Shown piece by piece: positions 1 to 7,563 of a stretch of DNA of 64,000 nt. The notes below the pieces were generated by a model that was not told where the DNA came from, did no database searches, and saw nothing but the letters and a program-made list of their open reading frames with translations. The stretch is from a virus, in IMG/VR virus record IMGVR_UViG_3300010401_000001, positions 25,856-89,855 of that record; one strand, 5' to 3'. Positions within the stretch are counted from its first letter, which is position 1, and every line of letters begins with the position of its first letter. Position numbers and translations under genes: made by a program.

Positions 1-1
1 C

Positions 2-235
2 CGCGCGCTGCTGCTGGCGATCAAGGCAAAGCTGGAATCCGTCGAGTCTAAGATCGAGACGTTCGAGCAAGCGTTTCTCGCGCACATCGTGCTGCCCGAC
101 AACACGCTCGTCGGCGACCGCGTCAAGGCGCTGGTCGCCGAGGCGTATCGAACCGGGCGCATGGGCAACCTCGCGCTCGCGCCCGGCGACACGACCGGCG
201 ATGCCGACGTTGATGATGCGGAGCTGGCGCCATGA
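2..235 (+). CDS. C-terminal part of unidentified protein, truncated by window edge
   Basis: Reading from base 2 there is an open frame of 77 residues ending in TGA at 233-235. It contains an amphipathic, coiled-coil-like stretch (KAKLESVESKIETFEQAF) followed by an acidic tail. The start lies outside the window. Its stop overlaps the next ATG by four bases (ATGA), the linkage used through this whole operon, so it is probably a real gene end. No family recognised. Confidence 0.6.
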   Translation, partial: RALLLAIKAKLESVESKIETFEQAFLAHIVLPDNTLVGDRVKALVAEAYRTGRMGNLALAPGDTTGDADVDDAELAP

Positions 236-567
236 CCGCGCTCGACGCATTCCTGAGCGTTGCGCCGCTCATCGACGACCATCGCGATGAAGCCGCGCGC
301 GTCTGCGAAGAGACCGCCCGCTATGAGCGCGGCGAGCGCCAGCCGTTGCGGCTCGACCCGAACGATATCTCCAACCACGAGTTCAGCGACGCCGCCGCGG
401 GCATCGCCGCCGAGGTCGCGATGGAGGTCAGCGACGCCTTGAAGGCTGCGCGCGTGCGTTGCCCGCCGGCCGACGTGTGGGCCATGGCCGCGAGGCTCCT
501 CCGCTCGGGCTGGCAGCGCGGTCACCGGCTTCAGCCGATTGTGACCGGACGAGGAGCACCATCATGA
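232..567 (+). CDS. Hypothetical early phage protein, 111 aa
   Basis: Small mostly helical protein with an acidic N-terminal half (LIDDHRDEAARVCEETARY) and a basic end. The ATG overlaps the upstream stop and its own stop overlaps the next ATG, so it is translationally coupled on both sides. No known domain is recognised and no function can be given. Confidence 0.65.
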   Translation: MTALDAFLSVAPLIDDHRDEAARVCEETARYERGERQPLRLDPNDISNHEFSDAAAGIAAEVAMEVSDALKAARVRCPPADVWAMAARLLRSGWQRGHRLQPIVTGRGAPS

Positions 568-941
568 GCGATCTTGTTGCCCACATCAACCGCATCCACC
601 GAGACCTCCGCGACGGCGCCTTCTATACGCTCACCGCCGCCGCGCCCGGCTACACGACCATCACCGCACGCGATGCCGATGGCGACACCTCCACGCCATG
701 CCTGGACCGCGCCGACGTTCGCCGGCCGATCGAAGACCTCGAGCAGATCGCCGGACTTGTTCCGAGCGCGCCGGCTGTCGGACGCGCCGCGGCGCTCGCC
801 GGATCGGTGCGGCGCATCTTCGATCTGCTCGGCGAGATCGAGAAGACGGACGGCGCCGCCGCCGATGAGATCGTCGCCGCCATCGCGGCGCACCTGCGTT
901 CGTGGCGCCCGCTGGCGCTTGCTCCCGGAGGCGTGCTGTGA
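564..941 (+). CDS. Hypothetical early phage protein, 125 aa
   Basis: I chose the ATG at 564, which overlaps the previous stop and follows a GAGGAG Shine-Dalgarno at 551-556; a longer frame from 459 would run through the upstream gene. The N-terminal part (SDLVAHINRIHRDLRDGAFY) and the Ala-rich C-terminal helices suggest a compact helical protein. No family recognised. Confidence 0.6.
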   Translation: MSDLVAHINRIHRDLRDGAFYTLTAAAPGYTTITARDADGDTSTPCLDRADVRRPIEDLEQIAGLVPSAPAVGRAAALAGSVRRIFDLLGEIEKTDGAAADEIVAAIAAHLRSWRPLALAPGGVL

Positions 942-1009
942 TGGCAGTCGTTGCGCTGGCGCTGCTCGGTGCCGTCTACGCGATGCGCCGGGCGTTGAGG
1001 TCGGCATGA
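941..1009 (+). CDS. Micro-protein, 22 aa, membrane-like
   Basis: ATG at 941 overlaps the previous stop (TGATG), and its TGA overlaps the ATG of the following gene. The peptide MAVVALALLGAVYAMRRAL plus three residues is a short hydrophobic helix with a basic tail, so it could be a single-span membrane peptide. The case rests on its perfect fit into the chain of overlapping genes; it is too short to assign by similarity. Confidence 0.4.
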   Translation: MAVVALALLGAVYAMRRALRSA

Positions 1010-1443
1010 GTGGACAGCCGAGCATCAACGTGGCGGCCCGCGCTCATCTCGCCGTCGTGCTGCTCGAGACCACGCCGGCAACGGTCGCAGCTGTCGCTGA
1101 CCTCGTCCGTATTAGCGAGTGCCAAGTGTATCGCGCCTGGCGCGCCGCTCACCCTGAGCGCCCGCCGCGTGGCCGGCGGATCACCGAGGCGATGCGCGCG
1201 GCGCAGATCGAGCCGTTCGCCGCGCTCTGCGACGTGATGGTCGCGCAGCTGACGGATCGCCCGCAGCGAGCCGCGCAGATCTTCGCCGCAACGCGCGCGC
1301 TGCATGGAGATGTCGGAGATCGCCGGCTATGGCGAGCGCTACGCCGGCTGGTCGACACCCTGAGAGTGGCACGCCATGGCATGCGCTGCACCGGAGCAAC
1401 GTACACAAGGATCATAAACGGAGGTGGCATTTGCGAGCGTTGA
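1006..1443 (+). CDS. Helix-turn-helix-like early protein, 145 aa
   Basis: The start is taken at ATG 1006 because it overlaps the preceding micro-gene stop. Residues about 25-52 (PATVAAVADLVRISECQVYR) look like a helix-turn-helix with a recognition helix, followed by a long basic helical region. It may be a DNA-binding regulator of the early genes; that is inference from the motif only. Confidence 0.55.
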   Translation: MSGQPSINVAARAHLAVVLLETTPATVAAVADLVRISECQVYRAWRAAHPERPPRGRRITEAMRAAQIEPFAALCDVMVAQLTDRPQRAAQIFAATRALHGDVGDRRLWRALRRLVDTLRVARHGMRCTGATYTRIINGGGICER

Positions 1444-1943
1444 CACTCACTCAGCCATGGGCGGGTCTCGTCGCGTCCGGGATCAAGCGCGTTGAGAACC
1501 GGCCCCGCGCGATGATCAAGCGCACCGACTTTGGAGCGCTGTTCGCGATCCACGCGAGCCGCGAGATCGATTCGGCGGTGTACTCACGAATCCGCGACCT
1601 GGCGCCTGAACTTTTCCGCGGGCCAGGTTGCGCTGAGATTCGCACCGAGATGCCGTGGTATGCGCTGTCCAGGGTGACGAGCGCCGTGATCGGCGTGGCA
1701 CGCATCGACAAGGTGCTCGAAGGCGGCTGGAACGCCGAGTCGATTCGGGAGTTCGCGGACACGATCAGCTTCTCGGATGGATCGCTGCTCGGCCATGAAC
1801 AGCTGCGTTGGTTCTTTGGCCCCGTCGGTTACCTGACGCGCGAAGCGGTCGCCATCGCTAAACCGGTCCCGTGTCGCGGCCAGCTCGGGTTCTGGACCTT
1901 GCCGGATGACGTGTGCAATTCGGTAACTGCGCAGCTTGGTTAA
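1431..1943 (+). CDS. ASCH-domain protein
   Basis: The frame starts best at TTG 1431, seven bases after a GGAGG Shine-Dalgarno (1421-1425) and overlapping the end of the previous gene by 13 bases. The opening LRALTLTQPWAGLVASGIKR followed by VENRPR is the usual signature of the ASCH (PUA-like) fold, which binds nucleic acid or modified nucleotides; small ASCH proteins are frequent in phages. 170 residues is a normal size. A second ASCH-like gene lies at 2953. Molecular substrate unknown. Confidence 0.75.
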   Translation: MRALTLTQPWAGLVASGIKRVENRPRAMIKRTDFGALFAIHASREIDSAVYSRIRDLAPELFRGPGCAEIRTEMPWYALSRVTSAVIGVARIDKVLEGGWNAESIREFADTISFSDGSLLGHEQLRWFFGPVGYLTREAVAIAKPVPCRGQLGFWTLPDDVCNSVTAQLG

Positions 1944-1945
1944 GT

Positions 1946-2197
1946 ATGAACTATATGAACCATATTAAACACATCACTCTGCCAGACGGTTGGTCCATCG
2001 AAAGCGAAGATGCGTCCACTGTCGTGATCAAGGCTACAAAACTCCTTTTAGTTACGGTTGACTTGAATATGCGGGTGTATCGAGCAGATTTCGCAACCAC
2101 CGGGCGACCTCTCATCCCGAAGTCGTACGGAGGAAGAGGATGGAGAGACGAACTGATCGCCGACGCCATTACGTGGCTGAAAGGCATTGCCAAGTGA
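1946..2197 (+). CDS. Hypothetical protein, 83 aa, AT-richer gene
   Basis: ATG at 1946 gives MNYMNHIKHITLPDGWSI and onward. An upstream ATG at 1913 would overlap the ASCH gene. Codon use in the first 40 codons is visibly more AT-rich than in its neighbours, suggesting separate origin. The next gene begins with GTG overlapping its stop. No known domain. Confidence 0.6.
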   Translation: MNYMNHIKHITLPDGWSIESEDASTVVIKATKLLLVTVDLNMRVYRADFATTGRPLIPKSYGGRGWRDELIADAITWLKGIAK

Positions 2198-2520
2198 CTC
2201 CAACGCAATCCCAGACCTTCGCGATGCTCGCGCTCGACCGCGGGGCATCACCGGAACACCTGCCGCCGCGCACGCGCAGGTCGCTTCTGCAGTGCGGGTG
2301 GATCGACCGCGTATCGCGGATCCTGAACGACGCTGGCCGCGACGCGATGCTCAGGTCGTCGCACTTCTCGGCCGCGCTCAAGGAACTCGACGCCGCCGGC
2401 GACCCCGACAAGGCTCTCGCGCTCCGGGTCATCGTCACCGGAAGTTCGCTGGAGACGCGGCAGCGGAACCGGCGCCGGGCCGCGATCGCCAGCGCGGCGA
2501 TGCGGATGGCGGCGCGATGA
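2194..2520 (+). CDS. Hypothetical protein, 108 aa
   Basis: GTG at 2194 overlaps the previous TGA (GTGA). The first 50 residues (FAMLALDRGASPEHLPPRTR, then SLLQCGWIDR) resemble a small winged-helix or helical bundle, and the C-terminus is Arg/Ala-rich. The stop overlaps the next ATG. Not assigned to a family. Confidence 0.6.
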   Translation: MTPTQSQTFAMLALDRGASPEHLPPRTRRSLLQCGWIDRVSRILNDAGRDAMLRSSHFSAALKELDAAGDPDKALALRVIVTGSSLETRQRNRRRAAIASAAMRMAAR

Positions 2521-2795
2521 TCCTGGCCTGGCTCCTGGTCCGCGCGTCCGCCCGGCTGCTGGTCGCGATCGCTGATGACCTGCTGGTGATCGCCCGCCTG
2601 AAGTGGCGAGACTCTATGGGAGGCGCGAAGTGGCGATGGTCGCGAGAGCGGATCGCCTGGTGGGCGGTATGCATTGTTCCGCATGCTGTCGCTCGATGGT
2701 TGATGTGGGGCGGTGGCGAGCGAATCCCGCTGCCAGCCAGCTGGGTCCCGTACCTGTTCGGGCGCGCGCTCGGCGTCGAAGGGCGCAGGCGATGA
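2517..2795 (+). CDS. Small membrane-associated protein, 92 aa
   Basis: ATGA overlap with the previous gene. The N-terminus (MILAWLLVRASARLLVAIAD) and a second Trp-rich hydrophobic stretch (IAWWAVCIVPHAVARWLMW) suggest one or two membrane-associated helices. Position within the early operon gives no clear job. Confidence 0.5.
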   Translation: MILAWLLVRASARLLVAIADDLLVIARLKWRDSMGGAKWRWSRERIAWWAVCIVPHAVARWLMWGGGERIPLPASWVPYLFGRALGVEGRRR

Positions 2796-2956
2796 CCAGA
2801 GAAGAAGCGAAACGCAAGCTACACGAAGCGCTGGCGAGCGATGACCCAGAGAAGAACCACAAGGATGCCGACGATGTGCTGTGCGCGTTGTTGGTTTCGT
2901 TGGGATACGGAGACGTGGTTGAGCTGTACCAGCGATTGGAGAGGTGGTACGCATGA
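2792..2956 (+). CDS. Hypothetical protein, 54 aa
   Basis: Short, charged, helical protein beginning MTREEAKRKLHEALASDD. Both ends overlap their neighbours by four bases. No family recognised. Confidence 0.55.
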   Translation: MTREEAKRKLHEALASDDPEKNHKDADDVLCALLVSLGYGDVVELYQRLERWYA

Positions 2957-3693
2957 CCGCGCCACGCGAGCGAGGGATCATCTTCAGCGCGCCGATGGTG
3001 CGAGCCATATTAGAAGGTCGCAAGATGCAGACTAGGCGCGTGCTGACGCCGCAACCACTTTACACGCCGAGTTCAGGGCTGATTTGGAATGGTGTCGCGT
3101 ACGGTGTGACGACTGACGGTCGACCATTTACAGGAACGATCGTAAATAAGTGCCCGCATGGCAGGCCGGGAGATCGAATGTGGGTCCGCGAGACGTGGAC
3201 CCACGACGCGCCAGACCTCGAGACGTGTCGTGCTGCCTATGAGGATGCGAGTCCTGGTATCGGCTACGGTCCGTACTACCGCGCCACCGAGGTCGCTCAA
3301 GATACGCTGAAATGGCGACCAGCGATCTTCATGCCGCGCTGGGCATCTCGCATTACGCTCGAGATCGCCAAGGTGCGCGTTCAGCGCCTGCAGGAGATCA
3401 GCGATGACGACGCGCGGGCAGAGGGCGTCGATCCGTACACGCCGCCGACCGGTCATATCTCGCCGGACCAGCGCGTCCCAGGGCCGGGATTCGAAAACTG
3501 CCGGCTCGGCGACCAACCGCACCGGCTACCGTTCGCTGACCTATGGGACTCCATCAACGGCAATCCGCGCGCCATGCTCGACGACGACGGCAATCCCGTG
3601 CTCGACGATAACGAGCGCCCGATTATGCACCCACCGAAGTCGTGGGCGAGCAATCCTTGGGTGTTTGCGATCACTTTTCGGAGGATCCAATGA
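2953..3693 (+). CDS. Phage ASCH-like protein
   Basis: The 246-residue product begins with RGIIFSAPMVRAILEGRKMQ and RR, and later has MPRWASRITLEIAKVRVQRL; both blocks are strongly typical of a widespread phage and prophage family of ASCH-like proteins. The final part (SWASNPWVFAITFRRI) is also family-typical. I start at ATG 2953, which overlaps the previous stop. The role in phage biology is not established; nucleic-acid binding is inferred from the fold. Confidence 0.75.
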   Translation: MTAPRERGIIFSAPMVRAILEGRKMQTRRVLTPQPLYTPSSGLIWNGVAYGVTTDGRPFTGTIVNKCPHGRPGDRMWVRETWTHDAPDLETCRAAYEDASPGIGYGPYYRATEVAQDTLKWRPAIFMPRWASRITLEIAKVRVQRLQEISDDDARAEGVDPYTPPTGHISPDQRVPGPGFENCRLGDQPHRLPFADLWDSINGNPRAMLDDDGNPVLDDNERPIMHPPKSWASNPWVFAITFRRIQ

Positions 3694-4079
3694 AGCCAGT
3701 CGATCAAAGCACTTTTGGTTTTCCCGGCGGAAACTGCTTCTCAGCGTGCGTAGCGTCGATGCTAGAAATCCCGCTTGCCGACGTTCCATATTTCATGGCC
3801 GATGACCGATGGTTCGAGAAATTCAAGCGCTGGCTTGAGCAGCGGGGATTCTGGGCGGTGTGCTTCAAGCTCGACGGCGACTGGCTGCCTGATGGGTTAC
3901 ACATCCTGTCCGGAAATAGCCCGCGCGATCCAGAAAACCCAGATGCGCTGCACAGCGTGGTGGCGCGCGGAAACGCAATCGTCCACGACCCACATCCGAG
4001 CCGGTCCGGTCTGTTATCGCGCGATGACGTCGTGCTGCTGATCCCGCACGACCCAGCGCAGATCGGAGCACGGTCATGA
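3690..4079 (+). CDS. Papain-fold (C39/NlpC-like) cysteine peptidase-like phage protein
   Basis: The 129-residue protein has the pattern G-NCFSACVASMLEIPLADVPYF with a Cys preceding a helix (the nucleophile position), and a later ALHSVVARGNAIVHDPHPSR with the catalytic-type His and an Asp. This arrangement is known from small phage proteins with a papain-like fold. Whether it cuts anything is unknown. ATG 3690 is preferred over 3642 because it overlaps the previous gene stop. Confidence 0.65.
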   Translation: MKPVDQSTFGFPGGNCFSACVASMLEIPLADVPYFMADDRWFEKFKRWLEQRGFWAVCFKLDGDWLPDGLHILSGNSPRDPENPDALHSVVARGNAIVHDPHPSRSGLLSRDDVVLLIPHDPAQIGARS

Positions 4080-4210
4080 CCATCGCCTGCTCAACGTCAC
4101 GCCTTCCACATGTACAGAGTATTCCTCGAACTTTGTCCGTCACACGCACTGCCACATCCGACATCCGACCCCACGTCACCGACGGCATCCCGCGAGCAAC
4201 CGGCGGGTGA
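4076..4210 (+). CDS. Possible small protein, 44 aa
   Basis: ATG overlaps the previous stop and the frame runs 44 codons to TGA at 4208-4210. The composition (many Thr, Ser, Pro, Arg) is not distinctive. It is supported only by the overlap pattern. Confidence 0.35.
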   Translation: MTIACSTSRLPHVQSIPRTLSVTRTATSDIRPHVTDGIPRATGG

Positions 4211-4239
4211 CACGTCACACACGCCATCGAGGTTCAGAG

Positions 4240-4398
4240 ATGACGAACTGTCATTACGCCGCTACGACGCTCGGCTTCCTGGCCGCGCTTTACCTGGCAA
4301 CCGGCCACCCCGAGCACAGCGAGCTCGTCTACGTCCGGCTGCTCACGCACATCGTGCTGCACGAAGGTACCGGCGCGGAATGGAGCTACGCGTCGTGA
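4240..4398 (+). CDS. Hypothetical protein, 52 aa
   Basis: ATG at 4240 follows a GAGGTTCAGAG purine-rich stretch; an alternative GTG at 4207 would overlap the upstream stop. The product begins MTNCHYAATTLGFLAALYLA and looks like one short amphipathic or membrane helix. It ends the first early block; a 43-bp gap with a promoter follows. Confidence 0.5.
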   Translation: MTNCHYAATTLGFLAALYLATGHPEHSELVYVRLLTHIVLHEGTGAEWSYAS

Positions 4399-4429
4399 AC
4401 GGTCAGCGAAGCATCTGACACTGGTTCGG

Positions 4430-4441
4430 TACGATGCTGCA
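4430..4441 (+). promoter_or_regulatory. Leaderless-type promoter of xis-int
   Basis: TACGAT at 4430-4435 ends six bases before the ATG at 4442, with no Shine-Dalgarno between. This is the same box-to-start spacing found before many isolated genes in the window, so the mRNA probably begins at or next to the A of the start codon. Confidence 0.5.
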
Positions 4442-4882
4442 ATGACCCCGTCAACTCAAGTGAGCCGCTTCCTCGACACCGCCGCCGCCGCGGTCTACCT
4501 CGGGTTCCGCACCCGGGCAGGGATCCGCTCGCTGGTCTACTCGGGCGAGCTCGTACCCGACGGTCGCGGCTACCGAGGCGGCTACGTGTTCCTACCCGAG
4601 ACGCTTGACGCGTGGACCCGCTCCCGCATGGAGTCGATGCATGGACGACGAGGGCATCAAGCAGCTCGGCAAGAACCTGTGGGCGGTCCGCGTCAAGCGG
4701 ATCAGCGCGGCGACGGGCAAGACGGTGAACCGCAAGGCGACGGTGAGCGGGAGCAAGGCCGACGCGCGGCGCAAGCGCGACGAGCTTCGCGCGGAGCTCG
4801 CCTCAACGCAGGCGGCGCGACCGCGGACGCAGCTCAGGTCATACGCGACATCGTGGCTCGGGCGCAGAGCCGACGACCCTGA
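4442..4882 (+). CDS. Excisionase-like HTH protein overlapping integrase
   Basis: Residues 8-60 (SRFLDTAAAAVYLGFRTRAG, then IRSLVYSGELVPDGRGYRGG and YVFLPETLDAW) have the winged HTH layout of MerR/Xis-type excisionases. The frame stays open to 4882, so its last 80 codons overlap the integrase in another frame and read as low-complexity Arg/Gly/Gln sequence. The functional part is probably the first 66 residues. It would direct excision together with the integrase. The overlap could also mean that an original stop codon was lost. Confidence 0.6.
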   Translation: MTPSTQVSRFLDTAAAAVYLGFRTRAGIRSLVYSGELVPDGRGYRGGYVFLPETLDAWTRSRMESMHGRRGHQAARQEPVGGPRQADQRGDGQDGEPQGDGEREQGRRAAQARRASRGARLNAGGATADAAQVIRDIVARAQSRRP

Positions 4883-5747
4883 GACGAAGGCGACCACGGT
4901 CCGCAAGTATGGCTACGGGCTCCAGCACATCCTACCCGTGCTCGGCGACCTGTACCTGGACGCGATCGCGCCGGCGGACATCGAGCGCTACGTCGCGTTC
5001 CGCATGCGCCAGGTCGGCCTCAAGGGCGGCAACACCGTGCTCAACGAGCTGCGGCTGCTGCGCACGCTCGCGCATGATGCGCACCGCAACGGCTACTGCG
5101 ACCGGGTCTGGACCGACGGCGTGCGCCAGCCCAGAGTCCGCGAGTACGACGAGACCAGGCCGAACCTGCTGACCGGCGAGCAGTGCGACCGGCTCCTCGC
5201 CGCGATCCCGACGCAGTGGCGCGCGCTGGTTCTGTTCCTGGTCACCACCGGCCTGCGGTTCGGCGAGGCGTCGGCGCTGCACTGGGAGGACGTCTCGGGC
5301 GGGCAGGCGACGATCCGGTACACCAACGACCGTGGCAGGCTGACGACCGTCAAGACGCACAAGAGCCTGCGCCGCGTGCCGATGCTGCCCGTGGTGATGG
5401 AGCTGCTCACCGTCAAGTCGAGCGGGCTGGTGTTCCCGTCGCGGAAAGGGACGCTGCACAAAGGGTCGCCGCTGAAGAAGGTGCTCGACGCGGCGTGCGC
5501 GGCGGTGTTCGGGCCGGGCGGGCTGCGCGTTACGGCGCACGGGATGCGCAGGACGTTCAATAACGAGGGCCGCTTGGTTGCGAGCACGCTGGTGCTGCAG
5601 TCGATCACCGGCCACGCCACGGACGCGATGACCGCGCACTACTCGATGGTCGGCGCCGAGGAGAAGGCGGCGGTGAGTCGGGCGGTCGCGGAGCGGGTCG
5701 GGGCGGTGGAAGGCGCGGCGAGGAAGGGGCCAGAGCAGGTGAACTGA
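4641..5747 (+). CDS. int: Tyrosine recombinase (phage integrase)
   Basis: Begins MDDEGIKQLGKNLWAVRVKR, a typical DNA arm-binding N-terminus, followed by the core-binding domain and the catalytic domain. Visible catalytic residues are the Arg in TTGLRFGEASALHWEDV, the Lys in KTHKSLRRVPM, the HGMRR box, the His of SITGHATDAMTAHYS and the nucleophile Tyr in the same stretch. 368 residues is the usual length. I start at ATG 4641 rather than the in-frame ATG 4605, which lies inside the HTH gene. It would catalyse integration and excision; the candidate attP lies 3 kb downstream. Confidence 0.95.
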   Translation: MDDEGIKQLGKNLWAVRVKRISAATGKTVNRKATVSGSKADARRKRDELRAELASTQAARPRTQLRSYATSWLGRRADDPETKATTVRKYGYGLQHILPVLGDLYLDAIAPADIERYVAFRMRQVGLKGGNTVLNELRLLRTLAHDAHRNGYCDRVWTDGVRQPRVREYDETRPNLLTGEQCDRLLAAIPTQWRALVLFLVTTGLRFGEASALHWEDVSGGQATIRYTNDRGRLTTVKTHKSLRRVPMLPVVMELLTVKSSGLVFPSRKGTLHKGSPLKKVLDAACAAVFGPGGLRVTAHGMRRTFNNEGRLVASTLVLQSITGHATDAMTAHYSMVGAEEKAAVSRAVAERVGAVEGAARKGPEQVN

Positions 5748-5751
5748 GCGC

Positions 5752-5787
5752 TTGACGGCGCGGCCGAGTATGTACATAGTATGGACA
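5752..5787 (+). promoter_or_regulatory. Leaderless promoter of second early operon
   Basis: TTGACG at 5752-5757, a 17-bp spacer and CATAGT at 5775-5780 form a sigma70-like promoter. The -10 ends seven bases before the ATG at 5788 and there is no Shine-Dalgarno, so transcription should start at the start codon. Confidence 0.55.
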
Positions 5788-5994
5788 ATGAAGGCTGAGC
5801 CCGCAGAGATGGCGACCGCGGACAACCTGACCGACGCGCAGATCGACGAGTTCCGGTATTCACTACCGCGAGGTCATTTCGCGCTGCAGTGGACCATCGA
5901 TTCGATCGTCGATCCGCCTGGCAACCGCCGCAATAATGCGCGGCGAGAAGTCGCTGCGCTCATCAACGCCCGCGCGAAGGCGGTGCGGAGATGA
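5788..5994 (+). CDS. Hypothetical protein, duplicated in 9659-9985
   Basis: 68 residues. From about residue 8 it reads ATADNLTDAQIDEFRYSLPR and continues almost identically to the C-terminal 62 residues of the gene at 9659, at both DNA and protein level. Start chosen at ATG 5788 because a promoter lies directly upstream. No known domain. The duplication suggests recent copying within the phage. Confidence 0.65.
   Translation: MKAEPAEMATADNLTDAQIDEFRYSLPRGHFALQWTIDSIVDPPGNRRNNARREVAALINARAKAVRR
5813..5994 (+). repeat. Direct repeat copy 1 (about 180 bp)
   Basis: This stretch matches 9808-9985 with scattered, mostly silent third-position differences. Both copies are in frame and on the same strand. 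The pair is a tandem-type gene duplication separated by about 4 kb and could recombine to delete the att region and the genes between. Confidence 0.8.
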
Positions 5995-6209
5995 CCGGCC
6001 GACCTCGATCCACCGCGCCCAAGCGCGACCAGCTCATCAAGATCCTCGTGACGCCCGAGCTCTGCGCGCTGGTCACCGCTGCCGCAAAGCGCGAAGGGCG
6101 CTCAGTCAGCGACTGGGGTCAGCGGCTGTTCGAGCGCGAGGTGACCGCGATGGCGGATCGGGATACCGCGCGCGCGGCGCCCGGCAGGGCGCGGCGAGGT
6201 GGACGATGA
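5991..6209 (+). CDS. Small DNA-binding-like protein (ribbon-helix-helix type), 72 aa
   Basis: Starts MTGRPRSTAPKRDQLIKILV and continues TPELCALVTAAAKREGRSVS, then DWGQRLFE: a basic N-terminal tail, a beta strand with alternating residues and two helices, the layout of ribbon-helix-helix proteins. It could be a repressor of the early genes. ATGA overlaps on both sides. Confidence 0.5.
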   Translation: MTGRPRSTAPKRDQLIKILVTPELCALVTAAAKREGRSVSDWGQRLFEREVTAMADRDTARAAPGRARRGGR

Positions 6210-6448
6210 GCACACCGTGGGACGACTGCAAGATCGCGATCGGCGTCGACAACGACGAACCGTTCAACGACAGCCAGATCTTCGACAACCTTTGCGCCGG
6301 TCGCGGCCTTCCGCGTGGCTGGGTACTCGATGAGGTAGACGGTCGCGGCGCGCGCTGGGTTGCCGTGTTCCGCGTTGCGGGCTTCCCGACCGCGTACGCC
6401 GGCAAGCGCGTACGCTCCACGCTGCGCGCGATCGGAGCGCTCACGTGA
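6206..6448 (+). CDS. Hypothetical protein, 80 aa
   Basis: Begins MSTPWDDCKIAIGVDNDEPF. Mixed alpha/beta composition, no recognised motif. Its stop overlaps the GTG of the following gene. Confidence 0.6.
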   Translation: MSTPWDDCKIAIGVDNDEPFNDSQIFDNLCAGRGLPRGWVLDEVDGRGARWVAVFRVAGFPTAYAGKRVRSTLRAIGALT

Positions 6449-6711
6449 ACGCTGCGCCTTCTACGTCAGCAGCGAATACGCTGCGCGCCGTGAAGCTCAA
6501 GAGCACCGAGCTGCGCGCCCATCTACGCAACCTGACCGCAGTCGTCACGCGTGCGATCGCGGATATCGACGCCGAGATGCGGACCCCGTCGACCGCTGAT
6601 CGTGGCAAGCGAATCGCGCAGATCTGCAATAGGATGCAGCTCGCCAACGATATGGCCAAGCGGTTCGGGCTGTCGCGGCGTCGGCCGGCGAAGCCGAGGG
6701 GCTCGCGATGA
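6445..6711 (+). CDS. Hypothetical basic helical protein, 88 aa
   Basis: GTG start overlapping the previous TGA. Mostly helical, with a strongly basic end (GLSRRRPAKPRGSR), so nucleic-acid contact is possible. No family recognised. Confidence 0.6.
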   Translation: MNAAPSTSAANTLRAVKLKSTELRAHLRNLTAVVTRAIADIDAEMRTPSTADRGKRIAQICNRMQLANDMAKRFGLSRRRPAKPRGSR

Positions 6712-7136
6712 AGACGGCGTCCAAGTACGAGCGAGGCGATCGCGTGGTCAGCATCGCTAGCTGGAACCGCCGGACGGCAGGTACCGTTTCGCGCGCTGGA
6801 CGCGGCGTATCCGTCACGGTCCGCTGGGACGGCGGAAATAATGACGAGCGCGTTTTTCTGGACAACATCCGCATTGAGACACCTGATGATGTCGCCAAGC
6901 GCGAGCACGAAGCAGCGCTGCGCGCGTGGCGAGATCGCCGGCCGCAGACCACGGTCGCGCGCGTAGACCTCGATGGTAGATGGGGCAGGGGCGGCAACGA
7001 AGAGATCGGCGCTACGGCGGTCACGCGGACGCCAGCCGAGATGCGCACTGCAGCCGAAGAGCTCCGCGCGCTCGCGGACTGGTTTGAAGCGCGACCCGCG
7101 GTGGTTGTTGTCGCGCAAGGAGGCAAAGGACGATGA
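6708..7136 (+). CDS. Hypothetical protein with SH3/KOW-like N-terminus, 142 aa
   Basis: Residues 5-55 (SKYERGDRVVSIASWNRRTA, later GVSVTVRWDGG and RVFLDNIRI) look like a small five-strand SH3-like barrel of the kind that stabilises or binds nucleic acid. The remainder is helical. Coupled to both neighbours by 4-bp overlaps. Confidence 0.55.
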   Translation: MKTASKYERGDRVVSIASWNRRTAGTVSRAGRGVSVTVRWDGGNNDERVFLDNIRIETPDDVAKREHEAALRAWRDRRPQTTVARVDLDGRWGRGGNEEIGATAVTRTPAEMRTAAEELRALADWFEARPAVVVVAQGGKGR

Positions 7137-7363
7137 GCGACTGGAAGGAACCCAAGCGCGGCGAGATGGTCACCTGCGAGACCGTCGCGGCGATCGTGCT
7201 TCACGCGCGCCTCATCACGGACCGCGAAGTCCGTCTCAGCGGCCACCGAACGCCAAAACCGCTAGCCTTGTGCGGATCACCGGTCGACTGGGACACGCAG
7301 CGTCCAGTTAGCGCGGTGCATTGCCGGTCGTGCCTCGCAGCCCTGGCAGGGAGCAGCCGATGA
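7133..7363 (+). CDS. Hypothetical zinc-binding-like protein, 76 aa
   Basis: Contains one Cys near the middle (LALCGSPVDWD) and HCRSCLAAL near the end, a C-x(n)-HCxxC pattern that could bind one zinc. It also carries C and H residues in its N-terminal half. Function unknown. Confidence 0.55.
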   Translation: MSDWKEPKRGEMVTCETVAAIVLHARLITDREVRLSGHRTPKPLALCGSPVDWDTQRPVSAVHCRSCLAALAGSSR

Positions 7364-7563
7364 CTACTGATCACGAAGCAACTGAGGCAACTGAGGACGT
7401 AGCAACGCCAGAGGACCAACGTGTCTGCGACTGCGGCGCCACGCCCGACCCATCGGAGTCGCCGACCGCCGGCGACTACACCGAGAATGGCATCGAGAAG
7501 TACATCTGTCTGCGTTGCTGGGCACGCGAGAATGGCAGCGATGGCGGAGTGATACCATCATGA
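7360..7563 (+). CDS. Hypothetical zinc-ribbon-like protein, 67 aa
   Basis: Acidic N-terminus followed by VCDCGATP and YICLRCWARENG, a CxC...CxxC zinc-ribbon pattern. ATG 7360 overlaps the previous stop; the longer frame from 7321 lies inside the previous gene. Confidence 0.55.
   Translation: MTTDHEATEATEDVATPEDQRVCDCGATPDPSESPTAGDYTENGIEKYICLRCWARENGSDGGVIPS

Noticed and set aside
4932-5825. Long minus-strand open frame opposite the integrase, and similar long frames opposite the kinase (11653-12936, 13248-14072)
   Set aside because: They are mirror frames of strongly coding genes in GC-rich DNA, with Arg/Pro/Ala-rich junk composition and no start context.
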